Of a stretch of DNA of 39,629 nt, positions 1 through 7,681 are shown piece after piece. Source of the stretch: Pseudomonadota bacterium (GTDB lineage Bacteria > Pseudomonadota > Gammaproteobacteria > Burkholderiales > Casimicrobiaceae). The stretch's first letter is position 1; every line of letters starts with the position of its first letter. Below the pieces are notes generated by a model that was given only the letters and a program-made list of their open reading frames with translations, did no database searches and was not told where the DNA came from. The position numbers and the translations under genes were made by a program. The stretch is from positions 1 to 39,629 of the forward strand of contig WQUA01000022.1 of assembly GCA_009786025.1 (NCBI GenBank). Reading direction: 5' to 3'.

Positions 1-794
1 ACTCCTGTCACACCCGCCATACTTTCTCGGTAGCAGAGGCCAAGCAGCCGCAGGCGTGCGCAACATGCCACACCGGCTTTGATCACCCGCAGTGGGAAAT
101 GTATTCCGGCTCCAAGCACGGCATCCGCCATTCGCTCAAGCAGCTTAACATCCTGCCGGCAACGGCGGCAGCGCCAACGTGTCAGACCTGCCACATGCAA
201 AACGGCGATCACAACGTCCAGACCTCTTGGGGATTCCTGGCGGTGCGTCTGCCCATGCCGGAAGACAAAGTGTGGGCAGCTGACCGCGCCACCATCCTGC
301 AAGCGCTGAATGTGCTCGATCCCGAAGGCAAACCGACAGCGCGGCTCGATGTGGTGAAGGCAGCCAATGTGGCGCGACTGACGCAGGAAGATTGGCAGAA
401 GCAGCGCGACAAGATGCTGTCGGCCTGCACTCAATGCCACTCCAGCAATTTCGCCAAGGGCGAACTGGCGAAGGGCGACGACATGATCCGCGAAGCCGAC
501 CACCTGATGGCTGAAGCCATTCGCGTCGTCACCGGGTTGTACGCCGACGGCACGCTGCCGAAGCCGAAGGGTTACGCGTATGCCTTCCCCGATCTGCTGA
601 CGTTCCATGATGCGCCGACCGTCATTGAGCAGAAACTGTTCGTGATGTTCCTGGAGCATCGTATGCGCACCTTCCAGGGCACTTTCCACGCCAATCCGGA
701 CTATGCGCTCTGGTACGGCTGGAGTGAAATGCGCCGCGACCTGACCGAGATCCAGGAATTGGCTGCGGATATGCGGCGGGCCAAGAAGAAATAA
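1..794 (+). CDS. Hydroxylamine oxidoreductase-like multihaem cytochrome c (3' part)
   Basis: The gene enters from the left edge, so its start is not seen; the reading frame is open from base 3. The visible 263 residues hold four haem c attachment sites: a cut-off site ending in SCH at the edge, then CATCH, CQTCH and CTQCH. After the last site comes a haem-free helical tail of about 120 residues with the motif NPDYALWYGW. Several haem sites followed by such a tail is the arrangement of the octahaem HAO family, periplasmic enzymes that oxidise hydroxylamine or reduce nitrite. Whether it has the tyrosine that makes the P460 cofactor cannot be settled without alignment; tyrosines are present in the tail. 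It is followed by a hairpin and a pseudogene, not by the haoB/cycA genes of ammonia oxidisers, so a non-nitrifier HAO-like role is as likely. Family assignment is fairly sure, direction of catalysis is not. Confidence 0.75.
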   Translation, partial: SCHTRHTFSVAEAKQPQACATCHTGFDHPQWEMYSGSKHGIRHSLKQLNILPATAAAPTCQTCHMQNGDHNVQTSWGFLAVRLPMPEDKVWAADRATILQALNVLDPEGKPTARLDVVKAANVARLTQEDWQKQRDKMLSACTQCHSSNFAKGELAKGDDMIREADHLMAEAIRVVTGLYADGTLPKPKGYAYAFPDLLTFHDAPTVIEQKLFVMFLEHRMRTFQGTFHANPDYALWYGWSEMRRDLTEIQELAADMRRAKKK

Positions 795-840
795 AACGCT
801 CTGAACTGCGACGCGAAAACCACCGCGTCGCGCTCAATGT

Positions 841-869
841 ATGGGGTGAGCGAAGTTTGCTCACCCCAT
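841..869 (+). terminator. Hairpin after the HAO-like gene
   Basis: A perfect 11-bp inverted repeat (ATGGGGTGAGC / GCTCACCCCAT) with a 7-base loop lies 47 bases after the stop codon. There is no T-run after it, so it may protect the 3' end or act with Rho rather than terminate by itself. Confidence 0.55.
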
Positions 870-924
870 GTTATTGGGTCAACGATTTTGAAACAAGTTC
901 GGCTATAGATCAGAGAGTCTAAAA

Positions 925-1184
925 ATGGAACAGATGGTGCCCGAACCGATGCAAGCACATTTTCAAGTGAGTGAGCGCGATTATCTGAATGCCGCTTTTC
1001 TGCACATGCGGATGACGCCGCGTCAGTGGATCATGCTGGCGCTGTCGGCATTGGCGCTGACTATGTGCTGATTTATACGATGCCGCGCTTGTTTCATATT
1101 GTTCCCGCTACGGCAACCGCGCAAGGTTTCGATATCGAACGACTCAAGGCGGAGCTGACGCGGCATGTCGGGCCGGCGAAATAG
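925..1184 (+). pseudogene. Decayed YcxB-like membrane protein gene
   Basis: Frame one gives a 48-residue start (MEQMVPEPMQ, then SERDYLNAAF, then a hydrophobic stretch near WIMLALSALAL) that stops at 1069-1071. The next frame continues without a gap as GADYVLIYTMPRLFHIVP and ends at the TAG at 1182-1184. An N-terminal 'sERDYlNAaf' segment and a C-terminal 'PRLFHIVP...' segment are typical of YcxB-like proteins. Here the two ends are joined by a frameshift and most of the middle is missing, consistent with an internal deletion. No function is expected. The family name is from memory of the motifs. Confidence 0.6.
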
Positions 1185-1190
1185 GATTAG

Positions 1191-2246
<1,056 letters not shown>

Positions 2247-2280
2247 GGCAAATACGGAAATTTTGTACGGAGAAGATACA

Positions 2281-2306
2281 AAAAACGGCGCATATGCGCC
2301 GTTTTT
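2281..2306. terminator. Bidirectional terminator between aldo/keto reductase and tRNA-Gly
   Basis: A perfect palindrome, AAAAACGGCG CATATG CGCCGTTTTT, with an A-run and a T-run on its two sides. It can stop transcripts of the reductase on plus and of tRNA-Gly on minus. Confidence 0.85.
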
Positions 2307-2345
2307 CAAAAATCACCCGCGCTGCGAAGCTCCGGAGAAAGAATC

Positions 2346-2421
2346 TGGAGCGGGAAACGAGTCTCGAACTCGCGACCTCAACCTTGGCAAGGTTGCGCTC
2401 TACCAACTGAGCTATTCCCGC
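2346..2421 (-). tRNA. tRNA-Gly (anticodon GCC)
   Basis: Read on the minus strand it starts GCGGGAATAGCTCAG and ends CCCGCTCCA with the CCA encoded. The acceptor stem is GCGGGAA/TTCCCGC. The D arm is AGCTCAGTTGGTAGAGC, the anticodon arm is CAACCTT-GCC-AAGGTTG, and the T arm contains GTTCGAGTC. The total is 76 bases. It stands alone between convergent and codirectional protein genes, with the palindromic terminator at 2281-2306 downstream. Confidence 0.97.
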
Positions 2422-2505
2422 AGTGAGTCTAGGATTCTAGCCGAACTTTCGGGGTGGCGCAAGCTCGGCCGCCGCTGTGCAGCGGTGGCCGATCAACCTC
2501 TTATG

Positions 2506-3720
2506 TCAGCCTTTCTGCACTGCCGCGATGGCTTCTGCGGTGTAGTCGATGTTGCTGGCGTTCAAACCGGCGACGCAAATACGCCCGCTTTCGACAATGT
2601 AGATCCCATAGTCTTCGCGCAACTTTTGCGCCTGCTCCGCATTGAGTCCTGAATACGAGAACATACCGCGTTGCTTGACGATGTAGTCGTAGTTTCTACC
2701 AGGAACCCGTGCGCTCAACCGATCCCGCAACAACAGCCGCATTTCACGGATGCGGTTGCGCATGGTGGCCAGCTCTTCTTCCCAAAGGGCGCGCAAGTCG
2801 GGCTGGTTTAGAACAGTGGAAACCAGCGACGCCCCGAAAATCGGCGGGTTCGAATAACTGGAACGAATGACTCTTTTTATTTGCGAAAGCAAGCGTTTGG
2901 CCTCATCGGCATTGGCGGTAAGCACAGTCAGCGCGCCGATCCGCTCGCCGTACAGCGAGAAGGTTTTGGAGAACGAATTGGCAATGAAGATCGGCAGATG
3001 ACGCTGCGCAAAGCGCCGGATAATCTCGCTGTCTTCCTGAAGGCCGTCGCCGAAGCCCTGATAGGCAATGTCGATGAATGGCACCAATCGGCGCTGCTCG
3101 ATAACATCGACAATCCTGCCCCATTCTTCGGCGGTCGGATCGACGCCAGTGGGATTGTGGCAGCAGGCATGAAGCACGACGATGTCGCCCGGCTGCGCGC
3201 GCTCCAGATCGCGCAACATCCCGGCGAGGTTGAAACCGCCAGTGGCCGCGTCGTAGTAAGCGTAGTTTTCAACGGGAAAGCCCGCGTCGCCGAGGATGGC
3301 GCGATGGTTATCCCAAGTAGGACTGCTCACCCACGCCGTGGCTTTGGGAGCAATGTCGAACAGAAGGTCAAAACCGGTTTTCAACGCGCCGGTACCGGCA
3401 AGCGTCTGGGCGGTCACCACCCGACCTTCGCGGATGGCAGGATGGTCGGCGCCAAGTAACAGCTTTTGCACTGCTTGAGTATAAACAGCAGGCCCCTCAA
3501 TCGGCTGATAAGTGCGCGGCGCAGTTTGCGCCATCACAGCCTGCATCGCTTTTTGCACACACGACAACACCGGTATTTTACCGGCGGCGTCGTAATAGAC
3601 ACCTATGGAAAGGTTGACTTTTTTGGGATTGGTGTCGGCTTGGTACGCTTCATTCAGACCCAGGATAGGGTCACGTGCCGCCAACGGCACTGCCGCAAAT
3701 AACGGGAGCGATGCAGTCAT
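2506..3720 (-). CDS. Class I aspartate/aromatic amino acid aminotransferase
   Basis: PLP enzyme of the AspC/TyrB group, moving amino groups between aspartate or aromatic amino acids and 2-oxoglutarate in the cytosol. The 404 residues match the family end to end: HACCHNPTG (Asn189), Asp217 in PFIDIAYQG, the Schiff-base lysine Lys252 in SFSKTFSLYGER, and the substrate arginine near the C-terminus in SGRICVAG. Whether it prefers aspartate or tyrosine/phenylalanine cannot be told from these motifs, so no symbol is given. The start at 3720 has GAGG 5 bases upstream, and that site lies in the arm of a 10-bp inverted repeat. Confidence 0.93.
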   Translation of the reverse strand: MTASLPLFAAVPLAARDPILGLNEAYQADTNPKKVNLSIGVYYDAAGKIPVLSCVQKAMQAVMAQTAPRTYQPIEGPAVYTQAVQKLLLGADHPAIREGRVVTAQTLAGTGALKTGFDLLFDIAPKATAWVSSPTWDNHRAILGDAGFPVENYAYYDAATGGFNLAGMLRDLERAQPGDIVVLHACCHNPTGVDPTAEEWGRIVDVIEQRRLVPFIDIAYQGFGDGLQEDSEIIRRFAQRHLPIFIANSFSKTFSLYGERIGALTVLTANADEAKRLLSQIKRVIRSSYSNPPIFGASLVSTVLNQPDLRALWEEELATMRNRIREMRLLLRDRLSARVPGRNYDYIVKQRGMFSYSGLNAEQAQKLREDYGIYIVESGRICVAGLNASNIDYTAEAIAAVQKG

Positions 3721-3759
3721 AGGAGCCTCGTCAGAATAATAAGAATAGAGAGGCTCCTA
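3720..3759 (-). promoter_or_regulatory. Hairpin covering the aminotransferase ribosome binding site
   Basis: TAGGAGCCTC at 3720-3729 and GAGGCTCCTA at 3750-3759 form a perfect 10-bp inverted repeat with a 20-base loop. On the minus-strand transcript the second arm contains the GAGG Shine-Dalgarno and touches the ATG of the aminotransferase. Folding would hide the translation start. The repeat is seen directly; the regulatory role is inference. The same hairpin would also lie downstream of the DUF3149-type gene. Confidence 0.5.
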
Positions 3760-3772
3760 GTATAAAGCAAGC

Positions 3773-3943
3773 TTATTTCGCTTTGATGGCGGCGCGCTGC
3801 TCTTTTTCGTGATTTTTTGCGTCTTCCTTGATTTTTTTCTCGACCCAGAAATACAGGTAAATGCTCATAACGATCATGAACACGATGGAGAGCAGGCTGA
3901 GGATACCGACATCGGTGGTAAGCAATTCTTTAAGCATCATCAT
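3773..3943 (-). CDS. Small DUF3149-type membrane protein
   Basis: A 56-residue protein starting MMMLKELLTTDVGILSLL, one strongly hydrophobic helix (about residues 12-32), then a basic, charged tail rich in Lys and Glu (VEKKIKEDAKNHEKEQRAA). N-terminal 'LKELLtTDVGilSLl' followed by one helix is the pattern of DUF3149, tiny inner-membrane proteins of betaproteobacteria with no known function. GGAG lies 7 bases before the ATG at 3943. The aminotransferase follows 52 bases downstream. An FNR-like box about 114 bases upstream suggests control by oxygen. Confidence 0.75.
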   Translation of the reverse strand: MMMLKELLTTDVGILSLLSIVFMIVMSIYLYFWVEKKIKEDAKNHEKEQRAAIKAK

Positions 3944-4029
3944 AAAATTTCTCCGTAGGCGACAGTTACAAATAAAAATGCGTATGGTTTCGCAAACACA
4001 CGCATCGTTTCATCACATCTCAATATATT

Positions 4030-4070
4030 ACTATATAAGAATATGGTAACGACAGCTTGACGCAAATCAA
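4030..4070 (-). promoter_or_regulatory. FNR/Anr-type box and -10 element before the DUF3149-type gene
   Basis: On the minus strand TTGAT-TTGC-GTCAA (4057-4070) differs by one base from the FNR consensus TTGAT-N4-ATCAA. A TATAGT sits at 4030-4035. If transcription starts near 4022, the box is centred at about -41.5, the position of class II FNR-activated promoters. The sequence and spacing are observed; binding is inferred. Confidence 0.55.
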
Positions 4071-4135
4071 GACAAGCTCTTAAACCCATTGAAGTTTCCA
4101 TGCCGCCATCTTCCCGGCGCGGTTTTTTCTCCGAT

Positions 4136-5299
4136 TCATGGCTTGAGCGCCTTGTACAGATACGGCAGGGAAACATCGAGTCGATGGTCGATCCCGGAAT
4201 GGGTGCCGTCAAAGGCTTCATAGCGGTGAACGATGCCATGCGCGCTCAATTCGCGGGCGAGGATTCGCGTGCCATAATGCATATGATACTGATCGCGCCA
4301 ACCACAATCGAGATAAAGGCCTCGCAAACTTCGCAGCGCATCGCGGTAACGGCCTATCAGGCGGACGGGATCGTGTCGCTGCCAACGGCGCCAGCGCTCC
4401 GGCAGCAGTTCGCCTGTATCGAGATCAAACGGCAAACGAAAGCCGTTCGGCGCGCCCGGATCGGGGTCGTAACTGGCGGCCATCGCGATGTTCATCAGTA
4501 CGTGTCCTTCGTCAAAACTCAGCCGCGGCGTCGCGCGCATCGCGGCAAGAAAGCGCTTGACCCGCCCGTCGTCGGCGCCGCGATCCGCCGCCAACAATCG
4601 CGCCGGAGGTGCTTCAAGGCCGACGCGCCGGGGCGGGCGGCGGTAACGCCCCAGCTCGGTCAACGTCGCCGGCCAGCCGGGCAGATAGCAAAGCTCGAAG
4701 TAAGCATCGCCGGCGTGCGAAGCGATAGCGCCCCAAGTGCGCGGGTATTTCATCGCATGAATGAGCGCGCCATAGCCGCCGGAGGATTTGCCGAAGCAGC
4801 CGCGATGCTCGCGAGCAGGCAGGGTACGAAATTCGCGGTCGATCCAGGGAACGAGCTCGCGCGTCAGATAATCGGCGTAACTGCCAATCGCCAACGAGTT
4901 GATATATTGGTTGCCGCCCAACGCCGTAAAACAATCGGGAAAGACAACGATAACCGGTCCCATTTTGCGATCACGAACAAGACGGGCAACACGCTCGGCA
5001 ATATTTTCCTCAAACGGATGCCAATTGGTATGCGCCGATCCGCTTGAAAAAAACCCGGCCAGCGAATATAAAACCGGAAAACGCCGCGGCTTCCCGCCAG
5101 TTTTTCCCTGAGACGCCCCGTGATCGTATTGCGGCGGCAACCATACCGGAAAACGGCGGGTTGCGGAGTCTCCCAGCGGATTATCCACAAGGATGGATGA
5201 AGTGTGTTCGACAGTGACGAGGACACCGTCGGTGCGGCGGTCAGTGAAGGGCATGGTTTTCAGGCCGGGAGCCAAGGAACGGTCATTTCTTATAGCCAT
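4136..5299 (-). CDS. Serine esterase (alpha/beta hydrolase, esterase D / Fes-like family)
   Basis: A 387-residue hydrolase of the PF00756-type esterase family. It has the nucleophile elbow GKSSGG with Ser172, an oxyanion-hole-like stretch VLYSLAGFF (about residues 76-84), VIVVFPDCFTALGG, and a C-terminal catalytic-histidine region with GTHSGIDHR. The segment NWHPFEENIAERVARLVRD is as expected for the family. There is no signal peptide, so it is probably cytosolic. An AGGA lies close upstream of the ATG at 5299; Met16 is an alternative start. The universal stress protein gene ends 24 bases upstream on the same strand, so the two are probably one transcript. The substrate is unknown. Confidence 0.85.
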   Translation of the reverse strand: MAIRNDRSLAPGLKTMPFTDRRTDGVLVTVEHTSSILVDNPLGDSATRRFPVWLPPQYDHGASQGKTGGKPRRFPVLYSLAGFFSSGSAHTNWHPFEENIAERVARLVRDRKMGPVIVVFPDCFTALGGNQYINSLAIGSYADYLTRELVPWIDREFRTLPAREHRGCFGKSSGGYGALIHAMKYPRTWGAIASHAGDAYFELCYLPGWPATLTELGRYRRPPRRVGLEAPPARLLAADRGADDGRVKRFLAAMRATPRLSFDEGHVLMNIAMAASYDPDPGAPNGFRLPFDLDTGELLPERWRRWQRHDPVRLIGRYRDALRSLRGLYLDCGWRDQYHMHYGTRILARELSAHGIVHRYEAFDGTHSGIDHRLDVSLPYLYKALKP

Positions 5300-5323
5300 G
5301 GGTTCCTGCCGTCCCGATCGCCA

Positions 5324-5800
5324 TTACGGCGCCTCCGTCGGCGGATTATCGCTCTTACCCTTCTCCGCACTCTCGCCGCGCGCGATCAGAATGCTGCAAT
5401 GCACCCGATCCATCAGGCCGATACCGGTCGAGCCTTTCCACCAGCGCGCTGCGAGGCTCTGCTCGCGTTTGTGCCCCAGAATCAGCAGGTCGATATCAAG
5501 CTCCTTGACCAGCCGGGCAATGACCTCGACCGGCTCGCCCGTCACCGCGTGCGTGCGCGCCGGCAAACTGTGCGCCGCCAGATACCATTGCGCCGCTTCA
5601 AGATCTTTTTCGGCGAGCTTGGCGTCCTGCTCGAACGCCAGCGCCGGGACGTATTCGCCGGCCAGCGTATAAACCGTCAAATCGTGAATCACCGCGACAA
5701 CATGAATCTCGGACTCGTGCGGATTGAGCATCAGGCATTCATCAAGCGCGTAACGGCTGGCTTGCGAACCATCGTAAGCAATGAGGATACGTTTATGCAT
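5324..5800 (-). CDS. Universal stress protein, UspA family
   Basis: A cytosolic Rossmann-like UspA-domain protein of 158 residues. It starts MHKRILIAYDGSQASRYAL, with the usual 'iliAyDGS' first strand, and ends in the nucleotide-loop region LILGHKREQS...KGSTG. The classic ATP motif G-2X-G-9X-G(S/T) is imperfect: Arg takes the place of the second Gly. ATP binding is therefore uncertain. An in-frame ATG at 5815 exists, but GAGGAA stands 8 bases before the ATG at 5800, which fits the family's N-terminus. It precedes the esterase gene by 24 bases. Confidence 0.88.
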   Translation of the reverse strand: MHKRILIAYDGSQASRYALDECLMLNPHESEIHVVAVIHDLTVYTLAGEYVPALAFEQDAKLAEKDLEAAQWYLAAHSLPARTHAVTGEPVEVIARLVKELDIDLLILGHKREQSLAARWWKGSTGIGLMDRVHCSILIARGESAEKGKSDNPPTEAP

Positions 5801-5882
5801 GGTTGATTTCCTCATGAACAGGGTGAGTTATTATCCCACAGTGTCGCCTTCCATATGAACAACTTAGTTGCCGTGCACCATA

Positions 5883-6929
5883 TCAGCCCGGCTTTCCACC
5901 AACAGAAAACTTCCGCACACCGCAGAAAGCCAACGCCGCTGTCGTCAAACTTTGCCAGACATCGACAGGCGGTCCGGCCAGCGTCAAGCCTTTGGCTTGC
6001 GCGTCCAGCTTCGCCAGCGTTCCCAGAAAACCCGGCAGTGCCACATTGGGCACCCGTCGCGCTGCTTTTTCCATCGCTGTCTGTCGTCGTCCCCAGACCC
6101 GTGCCTGCCGTATCGCTTGCGCAGCGGCCATGCCCTGCATCGTCAACGCCCGCACGGCGCACAGCGCATGAACGTCCTCGGAGAATTGCCACACCGGCAA
6201 GGTCACCGCTTCGCCTTCGTCGCGCAACGCTTGCAACAAGCGCACCACCCGCGCCGCGTCGCCGGAGAGCCAAGCTTCTGACAATGCAAACACATCGTAG
6301 CGCGCCACATCGGCAATCGCCGTTTCGATCATCTCCATCGTCAACGCGCCGAACGGAAACAGCAATCCCAACTTTTCGATTTCCTGACGCGCCGCCAGCA
6401 GATTGCCCTCGCAATGGTCGGCGAGATACGTGAGCATTTCGTCCGTTGCCTGTTGCCCCTGCCGCCGCAAGCGCTCGCCGATCCAGCGCGGCAAGGCTTC
6501 GCGTTCCAACGGCTGAATCGGCATGACGGTTCCGGCGGCTTCCAAAGCTTTGAACCATCCGGTCGCCTGCATCGTTTTATCGGCGCGCGGCAAGGTCACC
6601 AACGTGACGTTTTGCGTGTCCAGCGTTTGCGCGTATTTTTCCAGAACTTTCGCGCCTTCCGTTCCGGGTTTTCCGGACGGGATGCGTAAATCGAGTAAAC
6701 GCCGCTCGCCGAACAAGCCGAGATTGCTGTGCGCCGCCTGCAAGCTGTCCCACTTGAAACCGCTCTCGACGATGAACACTTCGCGCTCGATGCAACCCGC
6801 TTCACGTGCGGCGCGGCGAATCGCGTCGCCCGCTTCCTGAACGAACAAGGCTTCGTCACCGTGCACGACGTACAGCGGCGAAAGCGATTTCGCCAGGTGT
6901 TTTTCGAGATCGTCAAAGCGGATTTGCAT
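5883..6929 (-). CDS. holA: DNA polymerase III delta subunit
   Basis: The delta subunit opens the beta sliding clamp as part of the clamp loader at the replication fork. The 348 residues start MQIRFDDLEKHL and carry 'PLYVVHGDEALFVQEAGDAI', the degenerate P-loop region typical of HolA. Further on come LLDLRIPSGKPG, WIGERLRRQG, LADHCEGNLLAARQEIEKL and a C-terminal helical collar domain. Length and order are normal. In related bacteria holA directly follows lptE. Here the 227 bases between them are filled by dispersed repeats, so it may now rely on read-through or on its own promoter. Confidence 0.95.
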   Translation of the reverse strand: MQIRFDDLEKHLAKSLSPLYVVHGDEALFVQEAGDAIRRAAREAGCIEREVFIVESGFKWDSLQAAHSNLGLFGERRLLDLRIPSGKPGTEGAKVLEKYAQTLDTQNVTLVTLPRADKTMQATGWFKALEAAGTVMPIQPLEREALPRWIGERLRRQGQQATDEMLTYLADHCEGNLLAARQEIEKLGLLFPFGALTMEMIETAIADVARYDVFALSEAWLSGDAARVVRLLQALRDEGEAVTLPVWQFSEDVHALCAVRALTMQGMAAAQAIRQARVWGRRQTAMEKAARRVPNVALPGFLGTLAKLDAQAKGLTLAGPPVDVWQSLTTAALAFCGVRKFSVGGKPG

Positions 6930-6977
6930 GGTATCTATCTCAAAGTCGTTTCCTCAGCATCGCGCCACAACTTCTGG

Positions 6978-7156
6978 CGTCATTGCGAGCAAAGCGAAGC
7001 AATCCAGAAGAACTTCTCTCACGCGAAGCCGTGAAGACGCGAAGAAGGAGGATGGTGGCGTTGGCGGGCGGCGGCAGGTTGCCGCCCCTACGAATGCCCC
7101 GCGCCTCCGCGTGAGAATACCTTTCTGATACCTGACCTCTGACATCTGATCCCTGA
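6978..7156. repeat. Composite intergenic repeat between lptE and holA
   Basis: Four modules follow one another. The first is CGTCATTGCGAG...GCAATCCAG (6978-7008), a repeat type seen in many bacterial genomes. The second is an inverted pair CTCACGCG (7018-7025) and CGCGTGAG (7108-7115), and the third, inside it, is a GC hairpin GGCGGCAGG-TTGCCGCC. The fourth is a tail of CTGA-rich units, TTTCTGATACCTGACCTCTG onwards, running into the lptE stop. The outer pair and the tail recur in the same order at 20309-20556. Confidence 0.75.
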
Positions 7157-7681
7157 TCAATCCGGCGACTGCGCTTTTTGCAAGCGCCGCAAAATCTGTT
7201 GCGCCGCGTCCTGCTGCATCTCTTCCAGGATGCGTTGTTCCTGAATTTCGCGCGCCAGCCGCTGGGTGTCGTCGTACAAATAGGTGCGCTGAATTTCGAT
7301 CTCGCCGGGAGGCATCCAGTCATTGCCGTCCTTATCGTACAGGCGAAAGATATAAATTTTGGTCAGCGAATATTCACGAGCTCGGCCGCCGGAGGTCAAC
7401 GACAACACCGATTTGTCGTCGGTTTGCTGTTTGAGATCGAGCGTCACTTGCGCATCCTTGGAATGTTCCACCACTTTCAGTCCGGAAACGCGCCCCAGCA
7501 GTTTGCGCAAATCCTCGCTCAGTCCGGGAACTTCAGCACCGTTGAGCGCAATGGTTTGAAACGTATAAGCGACCTGGCCGCGCAAACTGAAGCCGCACGC
7601 CGACAGCGTTCCGACCAGCCCCAGACACAGCGCACCCCGTAACAACGCGCGACGTTGCCTTCTGTTCTCAGACGACCACAT
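7157..7681 (-). CDS. lptE: LPS-assembly lipoprotein LptE
   Basis: Outer-membrane lipoprotein that plugs the LptD barrel and helps insert lipopolysaccharide. The 174 residues begin with a basic region, a hydrophobic stretch and the lipobox LSAC (cleavage before the Cys), then GFSLRGQ, the usual LptE start of the mature protein. The C-terminal segment [31 protein letters not shown] is typical. The ATG at 7681 has GGGAGG 7 bases upstream, inside leuS. The gene overlaps the leuS 3' end by 14 bases, the normal leuS-lptE coupling. Confidence 0.94.
   Translation of the reverse strand: MWSSENRRQRRALLRGALCLGLVGTLSACGFSLRGQVAYTFQTIALNGAEVPGLSEDLRKLLGRVSGLKVVEHSKDAQVTLDLKQQTDDKSVLSLTSGGRAREYSLTKIYIFRLYDKDGNDWMPPGEIEIQRTYLYDDTQRLAREIQEQRILEEMQQDAAQQILRRLQKAQSPD

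Noticed and set aside
5801-5815. Longer start of the universal stress protein
   Set aside because: The GAGGAA ribosome site within these bases serves the ATG at 5800.
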